A DNA stretch of 64,000 nt from Nageia nagi. Lineage: Eukaryota > Pinophyta. The stretch covers positions 47,430,001 through 47,494,000 of the forward strand of contig JBITNC010000001.1 of NCBI GenBank assembly GCA_050084985.1, given 5' to 3'. The notes beneath the pieces are model-generated. The model was not told where the DNA came from. It saw nothing but the letters and a program-made list of their open reading frames with translations, and searched no databases. The translations under genes and the position numbers were made by a program. How positions within the stretch are numbered: the stretch's first letter is position 1; every line of letters starts with the position of its first letter. This document shows, in pieces, positions 1 through 12,234 of this stretch.

Positions 1-757
1 AGATATCTAAATATGAATTAATATTTATTAAATAATTCATTTTATATCTTCAAGGAATATTTATTGAAAAGAGGGTTAAAATATACCCAAGGAAATGTAA
101 TCAATGTAATGGAACACGGTATAATGTAAAAGGTATCAAATATCAAAAAAGACACCACAAATAATGTAATATGCAATGATCATAAGAATCAAAGAGGATC
201 AAAATGTTGCTATAAAAGAATATCAAAGGCAATATAATGCATCATCGATCAAGATCCAAAGGGAGAGATTAGAACATGCAATATCATTTTACCTGACCAA
301 CAAAGGTGTTTTGTAACACCACCTATTCATAGATTTGTTATAGCCTTCATCTTGTTCTTACGCATTTCAATTTCTATTTTTAGATTTGCATCTTTTACAT
401 TGTTCATAGTGCGCTCCTAAGCCATTGACAGAGTTTGTTTATTATGGTATGATACTACGATTGATTTTTGATTCCTATTTTTTTTATTTGGATGCAGATT
501 TCATGAAGGTACCTTATCTATCATGTTTGTTTGATGGCATATTTCTTATATATGCTTAAATAATACATTATAATGAAATAGTGCTTCAATTTATTATTTA
601 TGCAGTATTTTTAGTCTACAAGTGGAACTAATAATAAAATATTTAAATATGTTAAGAAGATATGGTAGATTATTCAAGGTAGTTATTATTTAAAACCTAT
701 TAAATATAGAAGGAAGATCAAACATCATCTTTTATAACATATCATTGTAATTCAAAT
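1..757. other. AT-rich intergenic DNA, nothing recognised
   Basis: Short interrupted reading frames only; no protein motif, LTR border or structured repeat was recognised. Confidence 0.6.
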
Positions 758-917
758 TAAATATTTTATAAGGTAATTCCAAATTTAATTAATTAATAAA
801 CTAAATAATTAATTACCTTATGATATGTTATATTTTAATTAATTATTAAATTAAATTTTAATTAATGATTAAACTAAATTTTATTATAATTTAATTAATT
901 ACCTTATAAAATATTCA
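758..917. repeat. AT-rich foldback with perfect 19-bp arms
   Basis: The arm at 760-778 (aatattttataaggtaatt) is repeated in perfect inverse at 897-915. A partial third copy lies near 808-818. The centre is almost wholly A/T and rich in TTAATTAA. It may be a small MITE or a hairpin from the tip of an LTR; no target duplication was identified. Confidence 0.7.
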
Positions 918-1439
918 TTGTATGAAGAAAATATTGTCTAACATTCTAAACTCCTCCTCTTGAAGTCTACAACACCTACTTAATACCTTCAATCAACTCT
1001 TACAAGTAGTTCTCAAGTTCAAACTTGACTCAAGAATATTATATTGCTCCCAAACCTCCCTTTAAATGTCTCAAGAAGTATTTGGACTGGTTCTTCAATG
1101 GATTCTTCCTAATCCTCCCTCTAAGAGATCAAGAAGTTACTACCATCTCCAACTCTTAGTTTCTTATTTGTTTTATCTTACCTCTCTTGATAAGAATGAA
1201 GTTCTTAAACAATCTTGTTGAATGAAATCTAGTGCCTATTAGTCTACATCCAACTCTTCATCTTCCAGATAACTCCTGCCCCTTGAGATTCCATTTCTCC
1301 TTATCGAAAATGGACCATTGGCAGCCTACAGAGGACAATTGGTGTTTTGTAGAGGACCATTGGTATTCCTTTTCTTGAAGTATTTTGACTTTAGATTTTG
1401 TTGCTAATCTCCTTTTAGTGCCTACATTAGGAATATTTA

Positions 1440-1890
1440 TAATTTAATCTGATTTTTGGATCAATAATAGAAAAAGAGAAGGGAATATTAGCTAGATCAT
1501 AATCAACTACACTAGTGCCACCAGCAAAAGGGAAACAAGTAGAATAAATGGATTGAGGGAATTGAGAGATACCATTTAGGATGATCAATGCATATGCTTC
1601 ACTTCGATTGAGCATGTGTTTTCCATAAGATGTGATATTTTTTATCATCATTTGATTTTCTTATAAGGCCTAAATCATTGATATTAATATCCAATAATCA
1701 AAGAGGATCTAAATAAATATCATGTAAGAAATATTGGTATGTGCCTATCCATGCATTAAAATCCCCTAATAACATTACATAACCCAAGAGTGAAAATTTT
1801 AAGATCTCAAGATAATGATCTAGGTAGGGTGAGTCACCACCACCTACAAGAAACATATAGAAATGTAAATATATTGATATGTTATCTTCC
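1440..1890 (-). pseudogene. LINE endonuclease domain fragment
   Basis: Reading the minus strand from about 1860 gives D-x-Y-L-E-I-L-K-F, then VMLLGDFNAWIGTYQ (codons within 1741-1790), the conserved L-x-G-D-F-N-A-x-x-G box of APE-type LINE endonucleases. Further on are L-L-D-I-N and N-D-L-G-L, with stops between. A decayed internal fragment: no RT domain and no 3' tail could be linked to it. Confidence 0.6.
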
Positions 1891-2254
1891 TATCAATAGA
1901 GATCCATATGTATATGGCATATTCCCAGGAACAATAATAGGCATATAGATGCCATGGCTAGTGCAGCTTCACTAGCTTCAATACAAAGTAAATATGAAGA
2001 AAGAATCCTCACAATCAAGAATTTGAGTAAGCAATATAACCTTTAATTCTTATTGAAAATTTCGATACTACTATTTGGCTAGTGAAAGTAATGGTTATTT
2101 TACCCAGTAAAGTGATGTGTATAACAAGAATTAGATTAAGAAAATTAGCAATAAAGTGTATCATAATTACATATAAGTTATATATAATATCATTTTAAGG
2201 GTTACTCATTAAATATCTCATATCAAAATGAAATAGAGGCAATAAGATAAAAAG

Positions 2255-2490
2255 CACATGAGGGTGTTTGTGGTGGTCACTTTTATGCAAAATCAATTTA
2301 TCAAAAGTTGTTGAGGATTCGATACTATTGGCCTAAAATGGAGCAATATTATCATGCACATGTGAAAAAGTGCATACAATTCCAAATCAATCAAATATTC
2401 AACACACTCCATCTCAAGAGTTCAACGCTATGGTAGAAACTTATCCATTCTCAATATGGACCATTGATTTGATAGGTGTATGTAGACACT
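2255..2490 (+). pseudogene. Ty3/gypsy integrase fragment, HHCC zinc-binding part
   Basis: Translates as AHEGVCGGHFYAKSIYQKLL, R-Y-Y-W-P-K-M, then V-K-K-C-I-Q-F-Q and W-T-I-D-L-I-G. This is the H-x-G-x-x-G-H-F ... Y-Y-W-P-x-M ... C-x-x-C(F)-Q order of gypsy integrase. The second cysteine is degraded. It is cut off at about 2484 by inserted DNA and resumes beyond 3560. Confidence 0.75.
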
Positions 2491-3559
2491 AAAAATCATT
2501 CATTCATCTACCTTATGCGATTTATAATTATTTAGTTCATCATATAGCTCTTCATGATCTCATCATCCATCCATCCTATCTTGACCCCATTCACATGATC
2601 AATTTTGGTAACTTAGCCCTTTATTACTAACTTGTCACTTTGAACCCTAACCAGCCTATCGATTAATTGGTTAGGCAACTGGTTGACCAGCCCACCAGAT
2701 AATCTTGTATAAAAGTCAAATCAAAAATAGATTTTCACATAAATATTTCTCTTAGAACAATGGAAACCTTATGACTCCCTACTATCATGTGCACTCCAAA
2801 CTGTGTACTTGAGTTTTTGGCCTAAAATCTTCCATTTGGAGCTTCACCCATCACTTGCAAAGGCAACAAAAAGAGGATTTTTGTCCTCATCTTGCAAGAA
2901 ACCTTGGGTAACTCATGTGGCTTTGGTTTTTGTGGTCATAATATCTATTTTGAGTGCTTTTATAGGTTTTAAGGGACATTCAATAGTTCACATCACATAT
3001 GATCCTTTTGGGTTTATCATTACTATATTTGTACATGGTTGCATATTAGCATTTTCTAGGCTAATCTCTAGAAGATTTAGGATAGAATAGGATATTTTAG
3101 TTGTTATTTTAGTTAGTCTATTTTTAATCTTATGTTAGCTTTCATTTTTGGTATTATGCTATCTTCTAGTGCCTTATTGATTCAAGGTTTAGAGGCTTAC
3201 AAGCTATCTAGCAATATTTACATGGTTTTAAGGTCTTAAGGACCTAGAACCTAGAAGCCTCCTCTTACCTCTTCTTTTACAGGTTGTTTAAAGTCTTTTG
3301 TATTACATAAAAAAGGAAAAACTCTAAACCCTCCCTCATTTTTTTTTTATTATCATTATCTAATCATGTTTCAAGAAATATTTTAGATATTGTAGCATGG
3401 GCCTTTCCAAGAGGGGAGGGACCCCAAGTGTGGGGTCTCCATTGGTCCTTGCATCCCCTTTTTGTAAGCTTACAATGTAATAAATCCATATTCTAAAGAA
3501 GCAAATAATTTTATCACAACATCTATAGAATATTTCACCATTCCCATGAATTCCACAAA
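2491..3559. mobile_element. Inserted DNA splitting a gypsy integrase, identity unknown
   Basis: The integrase stops after the first catalytic-region motif and its middle part appears about 1.07 kb later, so this block is an insertion. It begins near 2484 with TGTATGTAGACAC, an LTR-like TG start. I could not find a convincing right end or target duplication. It contains a 95-codon frame (2803-3090) with two hydrophobic stretches that resembles no protein I know. Confidence 0.4.
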
Positions 3560-4335
3560 AGAAAAAGATAATCAAGTTCCTCATAGAAAAATCATCACTA
3601 GGTTTGGTGTGTCATCTCAAATTTTCATTGATCATTGCATGATCTATAAAAAAAGGAAATGAAAGTATTTTCTGAAAAGTTTCATATTGAGTAAAAAAAT
3701 TCAACTCCTTACTATCCTTACGAAAATGACCAAGAAAATGAAAAAATAATACCATCATTAATATCATATCCAAAAGACTTACAAAGCATGGAAAGGATAG
3801 GCATAATTAACTTTCTTATGCACTATGGGATTATAGGAATAGAATAAGGACTGGTATAGATTCTAATCTATTTTAACTTGTGTATGGTGATGAACATCCC
3901 ATATCACTTGAGTTGGAGGTTCCATCTTTGATAATTCCAGTTCAAGGAATCATTTTGGGTGAGAAGCAAAATTGCAATTGCCAAAGAAAATTGATGAGAG
4001 AAGAATCAATGTAGTTAAGCATATAATAATCTATCAAATTAGAATAAAAAAATCATGTAAATAAATTCATTACCAAGGAGTTCAAATTCCTGACTTGGAT
4101 TTCATGAAAAATAAGGATCTCAATCCTAAGGAGTTAAAATTGGTGATTTGGCTTTCATGAAAAATAAGGATCTCAAAGGTAAGTTTGAAGCAAATTGACT
4201 TGGTCCTTATATCATCATAGAGAAGTATGGATTGGGATTATATAAACCTACCACCATGGATGGAAAATAGAAGAATAAATTGATTAATTTAATTCATCTC
4301 AAGATTTTCTACATAAAAATTAATCTATTCTCAAA
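3560..4335 (+). pseudogene. Ty3/gypsy integrase fragment, core and C-terminal part
   Basis: Pieces in several frames: I-I-T-R-F-G-V-S-S-Q-I-F-I-D-H near 3590-3640; L-V-Y-G-D-E-H-P-I-S-L-E-L-E-V-P-S-L near 3880-3930; and G-K-F-E-A-N-W-L-G-P-Y-I-I near 4160-4200, followed by D-G and N-L-I-H-L-K-x-F-Y near 4255-4315. These are, in order, the core, the connecting loop and the GPY-type C-terminal module of gypsy integrase. Many stops and frameshifts. Confidence 0.7.
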
Positions 4336-7300
4336 ATTACCTTAGAATTTGAAAAAAGGGAACAAAAGAGGTACCAATAGAGTGTCGAAAATATCTATTT
4401 TCAATTTCATGTTAATAAGAGCCATAAAAAAAAAAGGAAATCCATGACCCTATATAGTAATAAAGGAAATATGTCCCTATTTTTAAGGAATTTTTATTCA
4501 AGAAAAATTGCATATGTTCTCTCTCAATCTTAAAATGTTAATTGTAAGATCTATGTTTTAGTTTGAGCAATTTTTTAGCTATAAAAAGGATGGTTTTTAT
4601 ATTAAAAAAGATGCAAAAATAATCATGATAAATCATAAATATGTAAGCCTTATAACCAAAAAATAAGAAAACAAAAGGTGGAAGTAATCTCAAGATAGTT
4701 CAAGGGGTGATTGGGGCAAGTTTAGAGACATTTGAACGTAAGAACAAGGTCATACATGAACTAGAATTGATTGAATGGGTCATGAAGTACCTCATAATGG
4801 ATGGTAGGTATACTATCATATTTGGACCTAATATTATTATGCTCTATCATTTTCATTGCCTATTAGGGTTTCTATGAAGCAAGTCTATAACAAGGAGTAA
4901 AAACAAATACAACATATGGGTCTTATTACCTTCATGTATAGGAAATCCCTAGTTGAATCCGTAAGGAAGAAAATAAAAAATTGGATAACCTATATAGGAT
5001 AACCTGACTAAGAATCCATCCTTGAAATATGAGGAGAAGATGAAAAGACATGGTTGTAAGCCTGAAACAACCTCAACCTCTAAATCCTTGAAATATAATA
5101 AGGATAACCCTAAGTCCCAATATAAGAAGAAGAAAATATCAGTATCAGATTCAATGTTGGGAAATGCAATCAAATATTGAAAATAGTTAAATCTAATAAT
5201 AAAAGGGTTTTTACTATATCACAAAAAGTAAAAACTATGGTGTTGGAGTTAAGAAGATCCCAAAAGAAGTGTTGCATATCCAAGATGATAGTCCATTTAA
5301 GGAAATGAGAACCAAATCTCACACACCAGGAACCTAGGAACCTTGCATGGATGAGGAATAAGTGTAATCCCTTGCTCCTTCTAATGACCTTGCAAATACT
5401 CCTCAACCCACAAGCCCCTCTCCCCCAAAGGAGCAAACCCGATAGTGAATTTCAAATTTGTTAGGTTAGAGTTGGAGAAGGTGGAAAATGATGAGGAAAG
5501 TAAAATTAAGAAGCCCTAGCAAATGGATACAGAAGGACCTTTTGAAAACCAAACTGATATGTTGGATGATTAAAGACATGCATACTAGCAAGGACACAAC
5601 CCTGACTAAGGAAGAAATCAAGGAGGCTACTGGTATGATGGAGGAGGGAAATGAGATGAAAATTATTTTTTGGTCTTCAATAAAATGATATTCATATAAT
5701 AACTAATTAATTTCTAGGATGAAAGAAGTTCATCCAGAGCATATCCGAACAAAGAAGTCAAATGTACCAAAAACCCCAACAAAACATCCTACCAAGAGGA
5801 AGGAGAGAGTGGAGGGTGACTAGTCAGTACAATCTAGAGAAGGGGGTAAGGAGAAAGAAAGAAAATAAAAATGGATGAAGAAGAAGAAAGCTAAGGTACC
5901 TCTCAATGTTTCTCCCTTACTTTGATCCTTCTAGAATAGCTTATTCCTAGTGAAGATCCTAGTGTGATGCAATTCAGGATGCATACTAGGACTTACTCCA
6001 AGAAAAAAGTAAGTGAAGAGAACCCTAAAAGTAACAAGAAAGGGAGCAAAAAAGGGTCCCATGAATTAGTGGTTTGGTTTTTATGTAGTATGTTTATATG
6101 TTCAGCATAGATGATATAGAAGAATATGTAGTAGATTGTATCTACTAAAGGTATTAGATAGTATATATTTTGGTTGTATTATGTTGTTATTTTGGTTGCA
6201 TTTTACTAGTGTCTTAACATACATTTTGGCTACCAATAGGTATAGCTAGGTATCGATTTCTATTATTGGAAATCATTTTGTGACTAGTTTTTTTTAGGAT
6301 CTAGATAAAACCCTACATCTTTTTTATAATTTAATTTACACTTATTAATAAAAAATAAAAAACTTAGGAGGCCTCCATAGGATCTTTCATTTTTCCTTAT
6401 TTTTAGTTTAATTTATCTACATGATTTTTTTTTATTTTAGGAATAGGACATAAAATAAAATTGAGAAACTCCACCCAAGAAGCCTTTGTTAGAGCTTTCA
6501 ACTCCGACAACACTTTTCAAGTTCAAAACTATAAAAAGTAAAAATTAGGTATATCAAATTTTTCTTTCAATTATTGTTTAGTTATATCAAACAAATATAT
6601 AAATTCATAGTATTTCATGCTCAATTTGATCAATATAAATGCTCTTCAATAAATGTTAGAATTATTAACCTTCTTTTCTCTTTGGGGCATTAGAATTCCC
6701 ATCATGGTAACCCCATGATGAAATCATGTTATCAATCATCTTCTTGAGTGTTACATAATTATCAAGAGTGATTAGTGTTTCAGAATGTGATCATTACAAC
6801 ATACTCAATTGGGACATGATCACTTCCTATTTTGATTTTTGGGGTAATAAAAGATCCTCCATGTACTCATGTTATGGTGATATTAGTGAGATAATCCTAA
6901 TCCTCTAGATAGATGTCCTTTCTTACTTGATATTCAGTTTGATTTGTGTTTACTATTATGATTCATGATTAGTTCTATGATCATCTTTCATATTTCATGA
7001 TCATTTCTATGTTCTTCATAACAATATTATGCTCTTTGGGTATATCGTTAATTTCCTTACATATTTATATGTTTATGATTTTCTCTGACAAGAGGGGGTG
7101 TCTAATCATTATCGATATTTTCCAATGCCCCTCATCCCACCAAGGATAAGCACAAACCCTCTTGAACATTTGACCCCCTTGCAGGACCATTTCATTTATC
7201 TTTTTTGAATGTTCATTTTCGCTTTGAATACCTTATCTCATATAAGGATTCACAAGCAATTCAAATTTTAAAAAAAGGACATGAAAAAAGGCCAAACATG

Positions 7301-7389
7301 TAGAACCCCAAGCTCATGATATAAACTAAGTCACTTCAGGAAAGTATCTCCATAAAGTGTTAGTATCTCTTTCTTTCCTTAATTTGGAA
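4336..7389. other. Intergenic DNA, no recognised gene
   Basis: No protein family was recognised. 5430-6060 is purine-rich and would encode Lys/Glu-rich fragments in broken frames, possibly a decayed retroelement Gag or LINE ORF1; this is a guess. An A-rich stretch near 6340-6360 could be a LINE 3' tail. Confidence 0.5.
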
Positions 7390-8539
7390 ATGTGGTCTTG
7401 GTTTGGACTTTTAATACCTAAATTTGATTTTTATTTAATTAAAAATCATATTTTAGGTATCTAAGTAATTTAATTATTTATTTATTGTGTTTTAGGTATA
7501 TTTATAGAATAAAGTACAATTTCACTCATTTCTATCTTTATAAGGACAATTCCAAGGTGTATTGAGCAAGGAGGCTTAGCCCAATAGTGGAACTTCATCT
7601 ATATAAAATAAGATGGATGTAACATTAATCATTTCTAGACCTTGATTGAGAATTGATACAATATAGTGGCATTATATGCTTGGTGTCTCTCAACACCATC
7701 TATCAAGTTTAGATTTGTGCCCTCAATGAATATTGCATTCCTTATTTGTGATATTATAGTTTAGGTCTGACAACATTGACGAGGCATGCAAATTTGAAGG
7801 TACTGAAGGAAGGGACTTGTACAATGGCATACCACAGTATATCAGTGCACCATACCTATGAGGAAAGGATGTTCGAATTTCAAGAGTGATTTGTCTAAAC
7901 CTTGTTAAAATAAGATTTGAATTATGATCCATCTGGTACATGTAAATGATAGGCTTATTGTACATTTGAATTCATGTTTTATTATGTATTGAGATACGAG
8001 CATTTAAATCTCATTTCAATTATTTGTAGCTTTTATTAGCAGTATTATTTACTAAATTGATATTGAATTGATTGAGTAAAATAAATTTTTAGTATCAACA
8101 CCTACCACCACATCTCCCAAGGAGGCAAACTATAAACACCTAAATTTAATTTTGATTTAAAATAGTAATTTAGGTACCTAAATTGATTTAATTAATTAAA
8201 GAGAATTTCGATAAAGTATATTTAAATTTCAAGATAAAATCAAGTAATGTAATGTTGTCTTCTATCTTTTGCAAGGTATATAAGAAGACATCAAGGTCAT
8301 TTTGAACCATCTATCTCTTTGGCAATCAAGCTATTGAAATAAGTTAGCAAGGCTTGAGATCTTCCTTTTTGCCACCCTTTTGACTCATCTAATATTATCA
8401 TTATGAAGTTTTAACATCAATTCATCGTTATTACTTTTGATAAATTGAAAATCTTTTCATGCTAAAAGAATAAGTTTTAAATTGAATCGAAACAATCAAA
8501 CTGCAAATTAAGGTTCTAATTGAACTCACCAATAAGGTC
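7390..8539. repeat. Two related LTR-like blocks with short hairpins
   Basis: Blocks starting near 7405 and 8126 share a small hairpin formed by ACCTAAAT and ATTTAGGT arms, followed by similar AT-rich sequence. The second has a TATA-like GTATATAAGAAG near 8276. They resemble the starts of two LTRs or two solo LTRs of one family; borders were not resolved. Confidence 0.4.
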
Positions 8540-8920
8540 AACCATGGCTCTATTTCAAGCCAAGTCGATCCTATTTTTATGAGATCTTCAATCATCAAAA
8601 GTTGCAAGAGAATTTAAATCCATATTCCAAGCCTCCTAAGGACTTTGTTTCTTCATTCCAAGTATTGTCATGCATGTTTTGATTGTTCTTTCATTTCAAA
8701 TTTTATTTATCATCATTGAGGTTGATCTTAACCCTTGTGAAATTCGAGACAAGCATCAATCTCCTTAAAACCATTGAATTTCCATATGCGCTTTGGGAAG
8801 AACTTGGCCGCAATTTTCAAAGGGTTACATCTCTTCAAACAGGTGTACAAATTATCACATTCATTATTTCTTTTTTATACATGCTAGATTAAGGATTGTG
8901 ATGCTCATTTGTTAGATCCA
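8540..8920 (+). repeat. Dispersed repeat, copy 1 (second copy at 30690-31115)
   Basis: Shares extended similarity with 30690-31115, including GAGACAAGCATCAATCT, AAAACCATTGA and GGGAAGAACTTGGC in the same order and spacing. Probably the 3' part of an LTR family. No coding content. Confidence 0.7.
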
Positions 8921-11399
8921 TGTGTGCCTTAGGTTTTCACAATTATCATATAACACCAACATTGTAGTATTGTTTTCTTGTCAATTTCCATGTTTCATTT
9001 GTAGGCAAATATTTATGTTTTATTATTTTTATAATTCATTTTATTTATCTATATGTAGAGCTTATAATTATATAATAAAATATAAAATATGCCAAAAATG
9101 CTTAGTGTTGCATTACTCTTATTCAATCATTTTTATCTCTTCAGGGCATCAAATGCTACAACTTATATTCTTGTGGTCATGTGATTGACCTTTGCTTTGT
9201 AAAATGAAGTCCATGGAAGCTTTCCAAGATATGTAATTGGACCTATTTCATAGGAAGATAGAGCTAATTTCAATACTAGAAAGTAAGTGCAAAATGTAAT
9301 ATTGTCGACATATAGATATATAAAAAAGTATGGGCTTACAAATTAAAAAAAATCCTAACGATAAACTTATACTCTTTTGAGGTACTAGACAAATGGAAAA
9401 GACTAGAAAATAATAGAACTTAAAAAGCATAAAGCTTTTGTGATCAATACTAATTAGACTTGAAGTTTCTACTAAGCCAAATATGAAGATATTGATTAGC
9501 AAAATTAATCAACAAATCCAAGATGCTTCTAAATCTTGATTGTCAATGAAGTGGGCTTTCTTCTTACAACTTTGGTACTTTGTTGAAATTTCAAAAAGTC
9601 GAAGATCAAAAATGACCTCACAAGAACAAGACGTTATATTATAAATGAAAAATTGGAACTAATTTTTATATTAAATCTCATAAAAGATGTTTTCTCGATA
9701 CTATAAACACATCCTACCATTTAATAGAAAATGGAGAAAGATATATATATATATATATAACTAGCTTAAAAATAAAAAAGGCACTCTATGTTTAGACTTG
9801 TAATCAAAGTTAAAAATAGAAGAATCTTCAAGATAGGCTTCCACTAAATTTTAACTTAAAATAAGCTATGCTCTTATCTTTAATATTATAATGTTCCTTA
9901 CCATGAGCTAAGATACCTTAAGATGCAATATTATGTTGCCATTATCTTCCCAAAATAAAAATAAAAACTCCTAGTTAAATTTATAATCAACTTAGAATCA
10001 TGATCATATCCTTGATATTTAAAATAATCAAGATTAGGCAAGATACCCAAAGATGATATTTATATTTTATTAATTGATGTAATGTGACATGCACAATTAG
10101 TCAAGTTCTACCAAATCAATCCTAACGGGACATATCTAGTTCCCAACAACATCATCATCTCCCACCTCATGCTCATGCCAAATCCCCAAGGCAACCTCGT
10201 TCGCAACCATTATCGACAACCAAATCCTAGAATTTTTCATTGTTGAGTGCCTCTAATTATTTGAAAGGGTATAACATAGGAACCTCCTAAGATGATTATT
10301 GGGTAAGAAGATAATTACAAGCATATGAAGACATGCAATGATGTAGGTTAAGGCATTCCATCTATGCCCAATCCCTAGAAACCTAAAGAACGAGGGGCAC
10401 CCTCCAATCACTCCAAATAAGATTTAATGTTTTAAACTCTATTTGTTTAACTCACTAACAATTAAGTTGTTTTATTATTTCCTAACCTAGTTGGAGATTG
10501 TTTGAATTCCTAAGGGGAATGCTCTATCCAACACTTTTTTGTATATAAAGTTATTATATTTAATATAATTTCTTTCATTAAAAAATAAATAAATAAAATA
10601 AAATCTCTTTAAAATCTTTATTTAATTATATTATTTTTATGATACAAACAATTTTTTTTTTAATATAAGCAATAATTTGTACCTTGTAACATTACTTTGC
10701 ATAAGTTGAGAAAACTTTTCGAAATCATCATTAACCATTAGTTCCAACTCTTAATATTAAACTTCAGTGACCAAATTTTCCATTATTATAATCTACACAA
10801 TAAAAAAACATTTTATAAATTCTAAAATTTAATTATTTTTAAACAAACCTTGTCCTCAAATCCAGCATGTGTAGGGGAGTTGGAGTTGGAGAGAAGAGTA
10901 GCTGAAAACTCTCAAAGTGGATAATAAGAGACCTCAGATTCAACTCTCCCCCTCACATGCAGGTGGGTATGTAACATATGACAGGTGTCAATTCCCGCGC
11001 AAACTTGTAACTCATCAAATATATATATATATATATATATTTGACAACATGCAATAAAAATTTAATATAAATACTACTTCTCCAATGACAATCCTACTTA
11101 AAAAAAAATGTCTGTAAATTATTATTCTATTAACCTCCTCTATATTGAATGTTTTAAAATTCCAACAATGGCTAGGCAAGAATCCTTAATATTTTATCAT
11201 CCTAATTACAATTCCTCATTTATAACCCTTGAAATTTGCCACCAAAATAAATTATCCCATATATTATTATTGTTTAACCATTGAAAAATAACTCTACTTA
11301 ATTATTACATTCGTATTATACTATCAAAGTCTCTAGTTTAAAATATTCAAATGTAATTTATGATATAAAACCAATAAGAAACACGACAAGAGGTTTGAG
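8921..11399. other. AT-rich intergenic DNA with microsatellites
   Basis: No gene was recognised. It holds an (AT)n run at 9740-9759, another at 11019-11041, and a stretch near 10540-10610 ending in AATAAATAAATAAAATAAAAT that looks like a LINE/SINE-type A-rich tail. Confidence 0.5.
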
Positions 11400-12166
11400 A
11401 TTCTACAATGCAATTTCCTCAATGATTAAAAAACAAAAACATAACTGCAGTTGAAACAATTGTTACATTCATGTTTTGTTTTGTTTACGAGGCTAATTGA
11501 ATTCTTCTGTATCTTTGTTGTATATCCAAACCTTCACACATTTCAAGGCATATGTACATCTGTTGCATATTTTTTACCCTTGATAAATCCAGCATCATCT
11601 ACTATCCGAAAAAACAAAAAAAATAGCACTAAATGATTCTAAAAGACTATCAAACGGTTTGCAAAATAATTCATGAAACAGCACGGGGTTTTGAGAAAAA
11701 AAGAAGAATTAAATATACAGCTCTCTGCTTGCATGACAATAAGGACAATTTAAGTAATTGAATAAAGGCAAGATGTCAATGATTTCCGGGCCAAAATTTG
11801 CCAATCTAAAAGAATGGTCTGTGAAGCTATTTTCTTCTCCTCAAGATGAACAGGTTGCTGAGTTTCATTAACATTTTCCAGAGCATAAAATATGTGAGCC
11901 AGTCTAAGGGAACGAAACACTGATTTGCTAAGAAATCAATCTAATTCTTCCCTGAGAAAGATAGCTGTGTGGAATATACAACACATTGGAGCTAGAGGCT
12001 ACAATCACAACAGTAATGGAATAATTACCTCAAAGCAATTGTTATATTGGATCCTACCAAGCACTGATAAAAAAAAGATAGAAAACTGTAACAAATTAAA
12101 ATTGATAAAGAGAATGCAGCCTTGATGACTTTTGCTGCAGGTTGAAAAATCTTTTGAGTCTTATCC
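11400..12166 (-). other. Presumed 3' untranslated region of the TMN1-like gene
   Basis: AT-rich, non-coding DNA just downstream of the stop codon, with no recognisable repeat. A 3' UTR must begin here, but I cannot fix its end or a polyadenylation site from sequence alone. Confidence 0.35.
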
Positions 12167-12234
12167 TCAGTCACATTTGATGTTCCTGTAAATTCTTCTA
12201 ACAAACATTGAGGAACCCAAGTACCCAACAGCCC
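12167..12234 (-). CDS. TMN1: TMN1 exon 13: C-terminal tail, KXD motif and stop
   Basis: 68 nt; acceptor ttgcag. Encodes [22 protein letters not shown] then TGA. The cytosolic tail ends in Lys-Cys-Asp, the KXD/E COPI-binding Golgi-retention motif of plant nonaspanins. The end of the gene is therefore intact. Confidence 0.93.

Noticed and set aside
2803-3090. 95-codon plus-strand frame with two hydrophobic stretches
   Set aside because: Lies in inserted DNA within a gypsy relic, no recognised family, no coding support.
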